Under the pieces are notes generated by a model, which saw only the letters and a list, made by a program, of their open reading frames with translations, ran no database searches and was not told the origin of the DNA. A program made the position numbers and the translations under genes. 34,591 nucleotides of DNA from Ilumatobacteraceae bacterium (GTDB lineage Bacteria; Actinomycetota; Acidimicrobiia; Acidimicrobiales; Ilumatobacteraceae): NCBI GenBank assembly GCA_009694465.1, contig SHUW01000005.1, positions 1-34,591 on the forward strand. The letters run 5' to 3'. Shown in pieces: positions 14,889 through 22,979 of this stretch. The stretch's first letter is position 1; each line of letters opens with the position of its first letter.

Positions 14889-15149
14889 ATGAGCAACCTG
14901 AACCCCCCGTCACGAAAAATACCCATCCCCTTGGAGTCCACACTGATTGACTGCGGGACCTGTGTGATGCATGAGACCACTGTTTGCGCCGACTGTGTGG
15001 TGACCTTTTTATGCCGTGACGACGAGCCAGATAGTGGCTCGGATAGGCAAACTGGGGCCATTGTGTTCGATATCGCAGAGATTAGAGCGATGCGTGCCCT
15101 CGCAGAGGCCGGTTTAGTGCCTACGCTTCGTCATCGTGAGTCGGGTTAA
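14889..15149 (+). CDS. Small CxxC/CxxC protein of unknown function
   Basis: 86 aa, not assigned to a named family by me. Five cysteines cluster in CGTC (22-25), CADC (33-36) and Cys42, with His28 between them. This pattern suits a Zn ribbon or a small Fe-S site. The C-terminal half (57-80) is a helical segment IAEIRAMRALAEAGLVPTL. AAGG (14884-14887) is a possible Shine-Dalgarno but could pair with CCTTG 14871-14875, burying it in a small hairpin. The last 14 bp overlap the GTG start of queG, so the two are translationally coupled; a role linked to QueG, for example electron transfer or metal supply, is inference only. Confidence 0.65.
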   Translation: MSNLNPPSRKIPIPLESTLIDCGTCVMHETTVCADCVVTFLCRDDEPDSGSDRQTGAIVFDIAEIRAMRALAEAGLVPTLRHRESG

Positions 15150-16317
15150 ACGAAATCAGATCTTTGTTGACTCGACGGACCCCGCGTACCTTGAAACATT
15201 GTTTCAGTTGGCCGCGTCGGCAGGTCTAGACCGCGTTGGTGTTTGTGATGCCACGGTTTTAGACCGTGCTCGTTCGGCGATTGACGATCGCAATGAACGC
15301 GGTCTGAGCGACACTATGGGTTTCACTTTTCGTAATCCAAGTCGATCAACTGATCCCGACCGCTCTGTCAGCGGAGCTCGTTCAATCATCGTCGGCGCGC
15401 GGAGTTATTACGGCGAACAACCCGATCATCCAGGCGGACTTGTGGGACGCGTGGCTCGTTACGCTCAGGCCGACCACTACACGCCGCTACGGCAGTCACT
15501 GCAGCAGGTGGCATTGCGTTTGCGCGCTGACGGATTTCGTGCTGTCGTGTTTGCTGATGAAAATGCGATTGTTGATCGCGAGGTTGCTCATCGTGCCGGT
15601 TTGGGTTGGTTTGGTAAGAATGCCAATTTGCTCTTGCCGGGCGCAGGAAGTTTTTTCAGTCTTGGGTCGATAGTGACTAATGCAGTTTTGAGCCCAGCCA
15701 AGCAACCTGCTCCCGACGGCTGTGGTACATGCCGATCATGTTTTGATGATTGTCCAACGCAGGCCATCGTGGCTGAAGGGGTCATTGACGCACGTCGCTG
15801 TTTGGCTTGGTTGGTGCAAAAGCCTGGAGTATTCCCACGTGAGTTCCGAGTTGCTTTGCACGATCGTCTCTATGGCTGCGATGACTGTCAAACCAGTTGT
15901 CCCCCCACTGTGCGACTCGGTCGCCGACATACCGCATCAACGCCACCAGCGATCGGTCCAGGGGCTTTTGTCGATGTTCTCGGGGTCTTGGATTCCACTG
16001 ATCAAGAATTGCTTGAGAGATTCGGCAGTTGGTACTTGGCTGAGCGAAATCCGAAATGGTTGAGGCGCAACGCCCTGATTATTTTGGGCAATATCGCGCC
16101 TCTGACGATGACCAATGATCCCAGCGATTCAGTCGAGCGGATGTTGCGCAAGTATCTTGGAGACATCGACCCTCTACTTCGTGCTCATGCCCTATGGGCG
16201 GCGATTCGCCTGGGACGCCAAGACCTAGTGAGTCTGGTCGAGCGTGATGTAGACAGTCTTGTGCAGGACGAATTGAATCATCAATCATCGGTACCTATTC
16301 GAACGGTAACGCTATGA
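15136..16317 (+). CDS. queG: Epoxyqueuosine reductase (QueG) family
   Basis: 393 aa. The N-terminal cobalamin-binding domain has GLDRVGVCDA (30-39), GRVARYAQADHYTPLR (104-119) and VDREVAHRAGLGWFGKN (146-162). The 2x[4Fe-4S] ferredoxin domain follows with CGTCRSCFDDCP (Cys196, 199, 202, 206), Cys222 and GCDDCQTSC (Cys248, 251, 255), exactly the QueG pattern. The C-terminal HEAT-like helices cover about 290-375. QueG reduces epoxyqueuosine to queuosine at tRNA position 34 using cobalamin. GTG 15136 is chosen because the conserved domain begins soon after; no later start fits better. No other queuosine gene (queA, tgt) is in this window. The stop overlaps the next ATG (ATGA). Confidence 0.88.
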   Translation: MSRVKRNQIFVDSTDPAYLETLFQLAASAGLDRVGVCDATVLDRARSAIDDRNERGLSDTMGFTFRNPSRSTDPDRSVSGARSIIVGARSYYGEQPDHPGGLVGRVARYAQADHYTPLRQSLQQVALRLRADGFRAVVFADENAIVDREVAHRAGLGWFGKNANLLLPGAGSFFSLGSIVTNAVLSPAKQPAPDGCGTCRSCFDDCPTQAIVAEGVIDARRCLAWLVQKPGVFPREFRVALHDRLYGCDDCQTSCPPTVRLGRRHTASTPPAIGPGAFVDVLGVLDSTDQELLERFGSWYLAERNPKWLRRNALIILGNIAPLTMTNDPSDSVERMLRKYLGDIDPLLRAHALWAAIRLGRQDLVSLVERDVDSLVQDELNHQSSVPIRTVTL

Positions 16318-17435
16318 AGCATCTCTTGGTGACCAATGACTTCCCCCCAAAAATTGGCGGGATTCAGTCCTTGCTGTGGGAATGGTGGCGTCGGCTACCA
16401 GCAGATTCCTTTGCCGTTCTCACTAGTCCCTATAAAGGTTCAGAGGAATTCGACGCATCCCAACCATTTCATATTGAGCGCACTCGGGAACCGGTTTTGT
16501 TGCCGCACCCGTGGATGGTGAGGCGTGTCAATGAAATGGCGAAGCGAGTTGGAGCGGACTTGGTGGTGCTCGACCCTGCTGTTCCTCTCGGCATCATCGG
16601 ACCTCGTTTGGCTTTGCCTTATGACGTGGTCTTACACGGTGCCGAAGTGACAGTGCCTGGTCGTATCCCCGGGTCAAAACAAGTTCTTGCTCATGTCCTT
16701 CGGGGAGCGCGCCACGTAGTGGCCGCGGGGCAATACCCCGCAGCTGAAGCAGAGCGTGCGGCTGGTCGGGCATTGCCGATGACCATTGTTCCACCAGGGG
16801 TGGACATTGACCGTTTCACCCCATTGAGTAGTGAACAGCGATCATTGGCCCGTCAAGATTTTGGTTTCAGTGACGAAACTGAACTTGTGATCGGCATTAG
16901 CCGTTTGGTGCCGCGCAAAGGATTTGATACGGCAATTCGTGCTGTGGCGCGACTCAAGAAATCGCGTCCGCATCTTGTCTTAGCCATTGCTGGTTCGGGC
17001 CGAGATCGCCAACGTCTGGAAAAACTTGCACGTGAACTAGATGCACCAGTGAAGTTTTTAGGTCGAGTCGCTCATGAAGATCTACCCCGTTTGTACGGTT
17101 GTGCGGACGTCTACACAATGTTGTGTCGTAATCGTTGGGGAGGACTCGAACAAGAAGGTTTCGGCATTGTCTTTGTCGAAGCTGCTGCCTGTGGCATTGC
17201 CCAGATTGCTGGTTTAAGTGGCGGGGCTGCCGATGCCGTGGCGCATGAAGAAACTGGTTATGTAGTCAATGATTCCACTGATGTGAACACTGTGGCGCAA
17301 CATATCGCTGACCTTTTGGACGATCCCGATCTCCGACAGCGGATGGGTGTGGCCTCGCGCCAGAGAGCGATTACCGAATTTTCGTACGAGATGCTTGCCA
17401 AGCGTCTCGGTAATGTTTTCGGAGTGTGGTCATGA
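16314..17435 (+). CDS. pimB: GT4 glycosyltransferase, PimB'-like phosphatidylinositol mannoside mannosyltransferase
   Basis: 373 aa GT-B enzyme. The N-terminus LLVTNDFPPKIGGIQ is characteristic of PimB'-type GT4 enzymes. The donor site has SRLVPRKG (196-203) and the EX7E motif with Glu281 and Glu289 in EQEGFGIVFVE, then GLSGGAADAV, which is close to the actinobacterial PimB' pattern. PimB' adds the second mannose from GDP-Man to Ac1PIM1 on the cytoplasmic face of the membrane. A synteny clue is the SRPBCC gene two genes downstream, which also sits near pimB' in mycobacteria (from memory). Another GT4 acting on a different lipid or trehalose acceptor remains possible. ATGA overlaps at both ends indicate translational coupling. 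Confidence 0.78.
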   Translation: MKHLLVTNDFPPKIGGIQSLLWEWWRRLPADSFAVLTSPYKGSEEFDASQPFHIERTREPVLLPHPWMVRRVNEMAKRVGADLVVLDPAVPLGIIGPRLALPYDVVLHGAEVTVPGRIPGSKQVLAHVLRGARHVVAAGQYPAAEAERAAGRALPMTIVPPGVDIDRFTPLSSEQRSLARQDFGFSDETELVIGISRLVPRKGFDTAIRAVARLKKSRPHLVLAIAGSGRDRQRLEKLARELDAPVKFLGRVAHEDLPRLYGCADVYTMLCRNRWGGLEQEGFGIVFVEAAACGIAQIAGLSGGAADAVAHEETGYVVNDSTDVNTVAQHIADLLDDPDLRQRMGVASRQRAITEFSYEMLAKRLGNVFGVWS

Positions 17436-17941
17436 ACGGTCTCAGAATTATTCGTTTCAATATTTTGGGAACATTGATTTTTTCGGTGTCGGCTCTGTGG
17501 GCGGCAATAGTTTTTGATGGCCTCGCCAAGTCGCAAGGAGTTGTCGTGGCCCTCGTGCTGTTTGCTATCGGTACAGGGGTTTTTCTGTGGGGCTATTGGA
17601 CAGCTGTGCAGCGCAGTCGGCAAGAAGAGATCTCTGTCGCCGAACTGTATTTCCTCATGGGTCCGGTCATCCCGCGAAGCGTCAAAATCGCCATGCATTC
17701 CTGCTTGGCAACACAAGTTTTGGTTGCGCTGGCCACGGCCCTCTCGCGGCCCAACAGTCCGAGCAGCGATGGACTGAGCAGCAACCCTGGTTCCACTTTG
17801 GCATTTGGCGTACTGGTACCCGTCTTAGGTCTTGGACTCAACGGTTTATGGGCGGCCAGTCATGGAAAATTTGCTCCGCGACGACTAAAGAATGGGACTG
17901 AGGGCGCTGTTTGCCACCCTGACACTGATCCGATCGGCTAG
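17432..17941 (+). CDS. Hypothetical membrane protein (four predicted TM segments)
   Basis: 169 aa, no family recognised. Hydrophobic segments fall at about 8-30, 37-56, 90-110 and 123-145 counted from ATG 17432, with a short polar C-terminus. The ATG at 17432 overlaps the stop of the glycosyltransferase (ATGA), favoured over the in-frame GTG at 17426. A helper of the mannosyltransferase is conceivable from the coupling, but nothing in the sequence shows it. Confidence 0.7.
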   Translation: MNGLRIIRFNILGTLIFSVSALWAAIVFDGLAKSQGVVVALVLFAIGTGVFLWGYWTAVQRSRQEEISVAELYFLMGPVIPRSVKIAMHSCLATQVLVALATALSRPNSPSSDGLSSNPGSTLAFGVLVPVLGLGLNGLWAASHGKFAPRRLKNGTEGAVCHPDTDPIG

Positions 17942-17950
17942 AACTAAGTA

Positions 17951-18391
17951 ATGGCCGACACGGCGTCTTTGACGATCACCATTAATGCCCCTCATGACAA
18001 ATGTTGGGATATCGCAACAGCATTTGAGCAGTACCCTGAGTGGGCTCACGATATTAAATCGGCAGTTATTCTTGCCCGTGATGATCAAGGTCGAGCGACG
18101 CAGGTTGAATTTCGTACCTCGGCTCTTGGACGCAGCACGCACTACACCTTGTCCTATGACTACAGCGCGGCCCCTGCGCGATTGGCGTGGCACATGGTTT
18201 CGGGTGACATTATGCGCGCCGTTGACGGAGCATTTATGTTTTCTCCCGAGTCGAGCGGAGGGGTGGTCTTGACCTACAACTTGTCCATTGAACTTGTAGT
18301 ACCGCTGCCTGGCTTCGTGAAGCGACGCGCTGAAGTGCGTATCTTGAATACCGTCAAGCAATTGAAGGTTCAAGCTGAATCTCAGGGGTGA
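17951..18391 (+). CDS. SRPBCC (START-like/polyketide-cyclase fold) protein
   Basis: 146 aa. The N-terminal strand followed by APHDKCWDIATAFEQYPEW, and the pattern VEFRTSALGRSTHYTLSYDY ... WHMVSGDIM ... LSIELVVPLPGFVKRR, fit the small helix-grip SRPBCC family (polyketide cyclase 2 / START-like). Such proteins bind hydrophobic ligands, often lipids or quinone-like molecules; the ligand here is unknown. It is cytoplasmic with no signal peptide. Its place next to a PimB'-like enzyme suggests a lipid-related role, by context only. Nine bases separate it from the gene before and four from the ROK kinase after. Confidence 0.8.
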   Translation: MADTASLTITINAPHDKCWDIATAFEQYPEWAHDIKSAVILARDDQGRATQVEFRTSALGRSTHYTLSYDYSAAPARLAWHMVSGDIMRAVDGAFMFSPESSGGVVLTYNLSIELVVPLPGFVKRRAEVRILNTVKQLKVQAESQG

Positions 18392-18395
18392 ACCC

Positions 18396-19337
18396 GTGAG
18401 TTTGACTGTAGACACATCGCGGCGAGTCGGCATTGATGTCGGCGGGACCAAATGTTTGGGCGTTGTTTGGAGCGAGGGTCGGATTGTCGACGAAGTTCGC
18501 CGAATGACCCCAGTCGGAGCCGATGCTCTCACTGATGTTTTGGTTTCAATCGTCAACGATTTTGGCGAGGTTGATTCGGTTGGCATTGGAATATGTGGAC
18601 TTGTGGCTCGCGGTGGGGTTCTACGCGCTTCGCCGAATCTGCACGGAATTACTGATTTCCCTATTGGGGCCTTACTGAGTGAGCGACTGGGGACCCAAGT
18701 TTGGGTGGATAACGATGCCACGTGTGCCACAGTCGCCGAATGGTCCGCTGGTGCGGCAATGGGTTGTCAAGATGTCGTTGTTGTTGCCCTCGGAACTGGA
18801 AACGGCGGGGGCATTATCGCCGGCGGTCAATTGATTCGTGGAACTAATGGTTTCGCTGGCGAAATCGGACACATGATCGTCGAACCTGATGGCCCTTTGT
18901 GTCCGTGCGGTCGCCGAGGTTGTTGGGAGCGTTACGCCTCGGGCAATGGATTGGCTCACATTGCGCGGCAGGCTGCCGAAGGCGGCAAGCAAAAGTGCAT
19001 TATTGAACTCGCTGGATCGATTGAACTGATACGTGGGGAGCATGTCGTTCATGCCGTCACCATGGGGGACACCGAAGCCTTATTGATCATCGATGAGTTC
19101 GCCCACTGGATCGCCCTCGGTCTCGCCAACCTGACGAATGCTCTTGACCCTGAGATGTTTGTCATTGGTGGGGGTCTAGCAGCTTCAGGAGATGTATTTC
19201 TTGACCCAGTTCGGCGCGCCTTCAGCGAGATTTTGTATGCACCAACCTTGCGTCCCCACCCCAAAGTTGTCGTCGCTCGCTTTGGTGAGCAAGCCGGCGC
19301 TATCGGGGCAGCGCTGTTGGCGACTCAAACGCACTAA
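18396..19337 (+). CDS. glk: ROK-family glucokinase
   Basis: 313 aa, GTG start with AGGGG (18384-18388) upstream. The ATP site is IDVGGTK (13-19), catalytic Asp107 lies in VDNDATCATVAEW, and the ROK zinc site is His159 plus Cys169, Cys171 and Cys176 in CPCGRRGC followed by WERYASG. The GTGNGGGI loop (134-140) and EIGHMIVEPDG are typical of glucokinases. It phosphorylates glucose or a similar hexose in the cytoplasm. There is no N-terminal helix-turn-helix, so it is not a ROK repressor. A second ROK kinase lies at 29428-30324. N-acylmannosamine or fructose kinase activity cannot be excluded from sequence. Confidence 0.83.
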   Translation: MSLTVDTSRRVGIDVGGTKCLGVVWSEGRIVDEVRRMTPVGADALTDVLVSIVNDFGEVDSVGIGICGLVARGGVLRASPNLHGITDFPIGALLSERLGTQVWVDNDATCATVAEWSAGAAMGCQDVVVVALGTGNGGGIIAGGQLIRGTNGFAGEIGHMIVEPDGPLCPCGRRGCWERYASGNGLAHIARQAAEGGKQKCIIELAGSIELIRGEHVVHAVTMGDTEALLIIDEFAHWIALGLANLTNALDPEMFVIGGGLAASGDVFLDPVRRAFSEILYAPTLRPHPKVVVARFGEQAGAIGAALLATQTH

Positions 19338-19378
19338 GAGGACACCTCTCGTTCACGATCCCGTGACATCAGAGTGGT

Positions 19379-19384
19379 TAGCCT
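19379..19384 (+). promoter_or_regulatory. -10 element TAGCCT for the ACT-domain gene
   Basis: TAGCCT ends 6 nt before the GTG at 19391, the same geometry as several other genes here, pointing to a leaderless transcript that separates this gene from the preceding run. Confidence 0.4.
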
Positions 19385-19390
19385 GCTGAC

Positions 19391-20035
19391 GTGCAAACCT
19401 ACGTGCTTCGACTCTGGCTGCCGGACTTTCCCGGAACTCTAGGTCGCGTCGCGGCAGCCATTGGCCAAGCCGGTGGAGATGTCATTGGTATTGAGATTTT
19501 AGAGCGTGGCGCGGGTATGGCGATTGACGAATTGATCGTCGTCATTCCTTCCGACGCAGAAAATGCGATGGAGCAATTGATTGCTGAAGTGAGTCAGGTG
19601 GAGGGTGTTGCCGTTGAAGATGTTCACACCGTGGCCCTTGACCGACCAGACCAAAGTGTTTTAGCTCTTGATACTGCGGCGCGGATCATGGAGTCTCCAC
19701 GAGATGAACGTCTAGAAGCGACCTGCGAGTTGGTGCGCGAGATGCTGGAATCTGATTGGTGCACGATCATGCGAAGGGACACTGCGATTCCTTTAGCAGT
19801 ATCAGGTGATGTCCCAGACTTGCCATGGGTTATTGCATTTTTGGCGGGCACAACTCATCTTGCCGGTGACGCTGCTCACGAACATACACCAGCAGACATT
19901 GCTTGGGCACCGTTAGATCTTTTGGATGCGGTGATAGTGGTCGGTCGCATTCGCGGGGCCTTTCGTTTGCGTGAGCGTCAACACGTCACGTTAATTGCGC
20001 GTATTGTCAGTTCTGCTTTTGTCGGTTTTGACTGA
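19391..20035 (+). CDS. ACT-domain protein with a GAF-like C-terminal half
   Basis: 214 aa. Residues 1-78 form an ACT domain (LPDFPGTLGRVAAAIGQAGGDVIGIEILE, then a second beta strand with DELIVVIP), a small-molecule-sensing regulatory fold that commonly binds amino acids. Residues about 90-214 resemble a small GAF-type sensor domain (WCTIMRRDTAIPLAVSG, then LDAVIVVGRIRGAFRLRERQHVTLIARIVSSAF). No catalytic or DNA-binding domain is attached, so it may act through a partner. A similar ACT-plus-sensor layout is seen in actinobacterial proteins of unknown role. Convergent with glpK, with only 4 bp between stop codons. Confidence 0.7.
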   Translation: MQTYVLRLWLPDFPGTLGRVAAAIGQAGGDVIGIEILERGAGMAIDELIVVIPSDAENAMEQLIAEVSQVEGVAVEDVHTVALDRPDQSVLALDTAARIMESPRDERLEATCELVREMLESDWCTIMRRDTAIPLAVSGDVPDLPWVIAFLAGTTHLAGDAAHEHTPADIAWAPLDLLDAVIVVGRIRGAFRLRERQHVTLIARIVSSAFVGFD

Positions 20036-20039
20036 AGAA

Positions 20040-21542
20040 CTAATGCTCAGCCCAATGCAGAGAACGTTGCACAGCGCGTAGCCACGTGGCGTGCAAGATA
20101 TCAGCAGCTTTGCGTTCGCCAGACTCGGGGTCATGTGGAGTGACCAAGAGATCGGTCTTCCAACGTGTCCTCAAAGCATCAATGGACGGCCAAACATTTT
20201 CGGCGAGACCAGCCAAAAAGGCCGCACCAAGGGCGGTGGTCTCTTGATCGACTGGACGACGTACGGGAATACCAAGTTGGTCGGCTTGGATGTCTAGAAG
20301 AAGATTCATCACCGATGCTCCTCCGTCAACGCGTAGTTCAGCGATCGTTTGACCACTCGCAGCGCTCATGGCTTCAATAGCATCACGTGTTTGGAGGGCC
20401 ATTGCTTCAACAACTGCACGCGCAATATGGGCCCGAGTAGTGCCACGAGTAATTCCCACGACGGTTCCTCTGGCATATGGATCCCACCAAGGGCTTCCCA
20501 GCCCTGTGAATGCTGGAACGACAAAGACCCCACCGTTATCGGCTACCGATTCGGCGAGAGGACCGATTTCATCGGATGAGGAAATGATCCCGAGAGCATC
20601 GCGCAACCATTGCACCGCCGCTCCAGTCACAAAGATTGCTCCCTCGAGGGCGTAAGTAGTGGTCACTGTGCCATCGTGATTTTTGATTGACCAGGCGACT
20701 GTGGTCAGTAGACCTTGTGATGCAAGAGGACAGGAATCTCCAACATTCATGAGGATGAAACTGCCAGTGCCGTAAGTATTTTTGGCCATCCCATTGTCGA
20801 AACATGCTTGTCCAAAAAGGGCTGCTTGTTGATCGCCAGCGATTCCTGAGATCGCGATGCCGAGGGGGAGTTCTGAGGTGGCGGTGATGCCGAAGCGGCC
20901 GCTAGAGGGTCTGACTTCAGCCAAATACTCAAGTGGAACTCCGAGAATCTCACTCATCGTTGGGCTCCACTTGAGGGTCGTGATATCAAACAGCATGGTG
21001 CGACTGGCGTTAGAGGGATCAGTTGCAAATACTGCGCCATCGGTCAACTTCCATAGCAGCCAGGTGTCAATCGTCGCCAGAGCAAGATCTGGGGACTTGG
21101 GAACCCCGTGTTGCAACATCCATGACATCTTCGTGCCTGAAAAGTACGGGTCGAGGACAAGACCTGTGAGGGCACGCACGGTCGCAAGATGGCCAGCCTG
21201 GTCAAGATCTTGACAGTGTTGAGCGGTGCGGCGGTCTTGCCAGACGATTGCTCGACCGTACACTTCACCAGTGCGGCGATTCCACGCGACGACTGTCTCG
21301 CGTTGATTGGTGATACCGATGGCGCGCGGTAGACCAGCCTGTTTCACGACATCATTGAAGGTGGCCACGACTGCCCGCCAAATTTCTTCAGCATCGTGTT
21401 CAACCCAGCCTGGTTCGGGGAAGTGCTGCGTGAACTCTTGGTATGAGGCAATGCTCGGTCGATCGTCTTGAAACACTGCGCGGCAGCGAACTCCCGTCGT
21501 ACCAGCGTCAATCGCTAGGACATACGCCTCGGCCTCCGCCAC
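20040..21542 (-). CDS. glpK: Glycerol kinase
   Basis: 500 aa FGGY-family kinase. The phosphate-binding AIDAGTTGVR (10-19), NQRET (Arg81-Glu82, glycerol contacts), DPYFSGTK (Tyr133), GIAGDQQAALFGQ (Asp237, catalytic base) and the C-terminal GGASVMN and ETTALGAAFLAG motifs are all present and match GlpK. It phosphorylates glycerol to sn-glycerol-3-phosphate in the cytoplasm for lipid synthesis or catabolism. The GTG at 21542 lies 2 bp after the stop of the preceding minus-strand gene, so the two are co-transcribed. No glpF or glpD is in the window. Xylulose and other FGGY kinases are less likely given the glycerol-site residues. Confidence 0.93.
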   Translation of the reverse strand: MAEAEAYVLAIDAGTTGVRCRAVFQDDRPSIASYQEFTQHFPEPGWVEHDAEEIWRAVVATFNDVVKQAGLPRAIGITNQRETVVAWNRRTGEVYGRAIVWQDRRTAQHCQDLDQAGHLATVRALTGLVLDPYFSGTKMSWMLQHGVPKSPDLALATIDTWLLWKLTDGAVFATDPSNASRTMLFDITTLKWSPTMSEILGVPLEYLAEVRPSSGRFGITATSELPLGIAISGIAGDQQAALFGQACFDNGMAKNTYGTGSFILMNVGDSCPLASQGLLTTVAWSIKNHDGTVTTTYALEGAIFVTGAAVQWLRDALGIISSSDEIGPLAESVADNGGVFVVPAFTGLGSPWWDPYARGTVVGITRGTTRAHIARAVVEAMALQTRDAIEAMSAASGQTIAELRVDGGASVMNLLLDIQADQLGIPVRRPVDQETTALGAAFLAGLAENVWPSIDALRTRWKTDLLVTPHDPESGERKAADILHATWLRAVQRSLHWAEH

Positions 21543-21544
21543 GA

Positions 21545-21892
21545 CTAGCGCTTCTTTGGCTTGTTAGTCGGACGTCGCGAGGATGGTCCAGAACTTGTAC
21601 GTCGCGTGGCCGCAGGCTTCGAGCGCGTCATAGGAGCAGATGGGGGAGCATTCTTGCGAGCCAGTGTTTGCTCGCGCAAGGCCCGATATGTCTGACGTTG
21701 ATAACCGATCTTGGCCAGAACCCAACCGAATAACAAATACATGGGCAGAGATGCCAGGAGCCCAATGACTGATCCAGTGGTCACCTTGTCGCGTAGGAAA
21801 ATTGCGAATATGACGGCCATAACACCGACGTACACCAACCATTCACGGATCAGCCTTTGCCAGTTAACAGTTCTCGACGAATCCCAACCCAT
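21545..21892 (-). CDS. Small two-TM membrane protein with a basic Ser/Pro/Lys tail
   Basis: 115 aa, no named family recognised. Hydrophobic segments are at about 18-33 (LVYVGVMAVIFAIFL) and 41-62 (GLLASLPMYLLFGWVLAKIG). The tail from ~75 is rich in Arg, Lys, Pro, Ser and Thr and ends NKPKKR, so it is probably cytoplasmic and disordered, possibly binding nucleic acid or acidic lipid. It is encoded directly upstream of glpK and divergent from pfkA across 31 bp. AGGGAG abuts the ATG too closely to be an ideal Shine-Dalgarno. Function is unknown. Confidence 0.65.
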   Translation of the reverse strand: MGWDSSRTVNWQRLIREWLVYVGVMAVIFAIFLRDKVTTGSVIGLLASLPMYLLFGWVLAKIGYQRQTYRALREQTLARKNAPPSAPMTRSKPAATRRTSSGPSSRRPTNKPKKR

Positions 21893-21911
21893 CTCCCTAT
21901 TGTTTCATGTC

Positions 21912-21917
21912 TAGGCT
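21912..21917 (+). promoter_or_regulatory. -10 element TAGGCT for pfkA
   Basis: TAGGCT ends 6 nt before the pfkA ATG. The same hexamer at the same distance precedes the polyprenol mannose synthase gene at 26890. No Shine-Dalgarno is present between the hexamer and the ATG, so a leaderless mRNA is likely. Confidence 0.5.
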
Positions 21918-21923
21918 GACCTG

Positions 21924-22958
21924 ATGCGCATTGGAATCATGACTGGCGGCGGAGATTGTCCAGGACTCAATGCTGTCATTCGTGCCATTGTGCGAAAAGG
22001 CGATGCAGTTTATGGCGACGAGTTCATTGGATTCCTAGATTCTTGGGATGGGGTCATGGCGCAGCGCTTCATTGAGTTGCCTGCATCGGCTGTGCGCGGC
22101 TTATTGCCACGCGGTGGAACGATTCTCGGCACCCGACGTGGAAGCCCATACGATTCGAAAGATGGAGTTCAGCAAGTACAGAAATGCTTTAGTGAACAAC
22201 GTCTTGATGCCTTAATTGTGATTGGTGGAAATGGTTCACTGACTGTCTCCTCTTTGTTATTTGCCGAAACTCATTTGCCGATTGTTGGTGTCCCGAAAAC
22301 AATTGACAATGATGTTTTTGGAACTGAACTCTCTTTTGGATTTCACACTGCGGTACAGATCGCCACGGATGCAATTGATCGACTACACACCACAGCCGAA
22401 AGTCATGATCGTGTCATGGTCGTCGAGTTGATGGGTCGAGATACTGGATGGATTGCGGTGTACGCCGGTCTCGCCGGAGGAGCAACCGTCATCTTGATAC
22501 CCGAAGAACCTTTTGACATCGCCGAAGTCTGTGCCGAAGTCGCAAGTCGTCATCAAGGCGGACGCTTTGCATCAATCGTTGTTGTCGCTGAGGGAGCACA
22601 GCCCATAGTCGGAACGATGACTCAAATTGACTACGCCACAGATCATCTTGGTCGACCGCGTTATGGCGGCATATGTGTGGGTATCGCTGAGGAAATTGAA
22701 AAGCGCACAGGGTTTGAAGCCCGTGTAGTGCAAATCGGTCATGTGCAAAGGGGCGGTACGCCAACGGCTTTCGATCGCATTTTGTGTACTCGCTTTGGTC
22801 TGGCTGCTGTTGACGCTGTCCACGAAGGAGCATTTGGGTACATGGTGTCGCTTGATGCCACAAAAATTAGTCGGGTCCCATTGAGCGACGTAGTGGGCAA
22901 GATTCGTACCGTTGACCTTGAGCTCTTCCACGAAATTGGTGATGTCTTTTTTGGCTAG
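21924..22958 (+). CDS. pfkA: 6-phosphofructokinase (actinobacterial PfkA type)
   Basis: 344 aa. The N-terminal TGGGDCPGLNAVIR (7-20), the catalytic VPKTIDND (123-130, with Asp128 as base), MGRDTGWIA (170-178) and GHVQRGGTPTAFDR are typical of the actinobacterial PfkA clade. It phosphorylates fructose-6-phosphate in glycolysis. The nucleotide-specificity loop reads GGNGS (101-105): Gly104 is the ATP-type residue, Lys125 is the residue seen in both PPi enzymes and actinobacterial ATP enzymes, but the usual acidic residue at 103 (Asp in GGDGS, Glu in GGEGT) is Asn, codon AAT 22230-22232. ATP is the likeliest donor; the substitution leaves doubt. Convergent with the LpqB-like gene, 21 bp apart, with no terminator. 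Confidence 0.9.
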   Translation: MRIGIMTGGGDCPGLNAVIRAIVRKGDAVYGDEFIGFLDSWDGVMAQRFIELPASAVRGLLPRGGTILGTRRGSPYDSKDGVQQVQKCFSEQRLDALIVIGGNGSLTVSSLLFAETHLPIVGVPKTIDNDVFGTELSFGFHTAVQIATDAIDRLHTTAESHDRVMVVELMGRDTGWIAVYAGLAGGATVILIPEEPFDIAEVCAEVASRHQGGRFASIVVVAEGAQPIVGTMTQIDYATDHLGRPRYGGICVGIAEEIEKRTGFEARVVQIGHVQRGGTPTAFDRILCTRFGLAAVDAVHEGAFGYMVSLDATKISRVPLSDVVGKIRTVDLELFHEIGDVFFG

Positions 22959-22979
22959 GTCAGACCCTAAAAAGAATTT

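Noticed and set aside
17885-18730. Minus-strand open frame of 281 codons
   Set aside because: It lies antisense to the SRPBCC and ROK genes, is Ser/Arg/Pro-rich with no recognisable motif, and the plus-strand genes have clear family signatures.
18396-19337. ROK protein as a transcriptional repressor (NagC/XylR type)
   Set aside because: No N-terminal helix-turn-helix; the protein begins directly with the ATP-binding IDVGGTK motif.
22959-22979. AT-rich spacer CCTAAAAAGAATTTTC between pfkA and the lpqB-like gene as a terminator
   Set aside because: There is no GC-rich stem; the A and T runs could pair only weakly.
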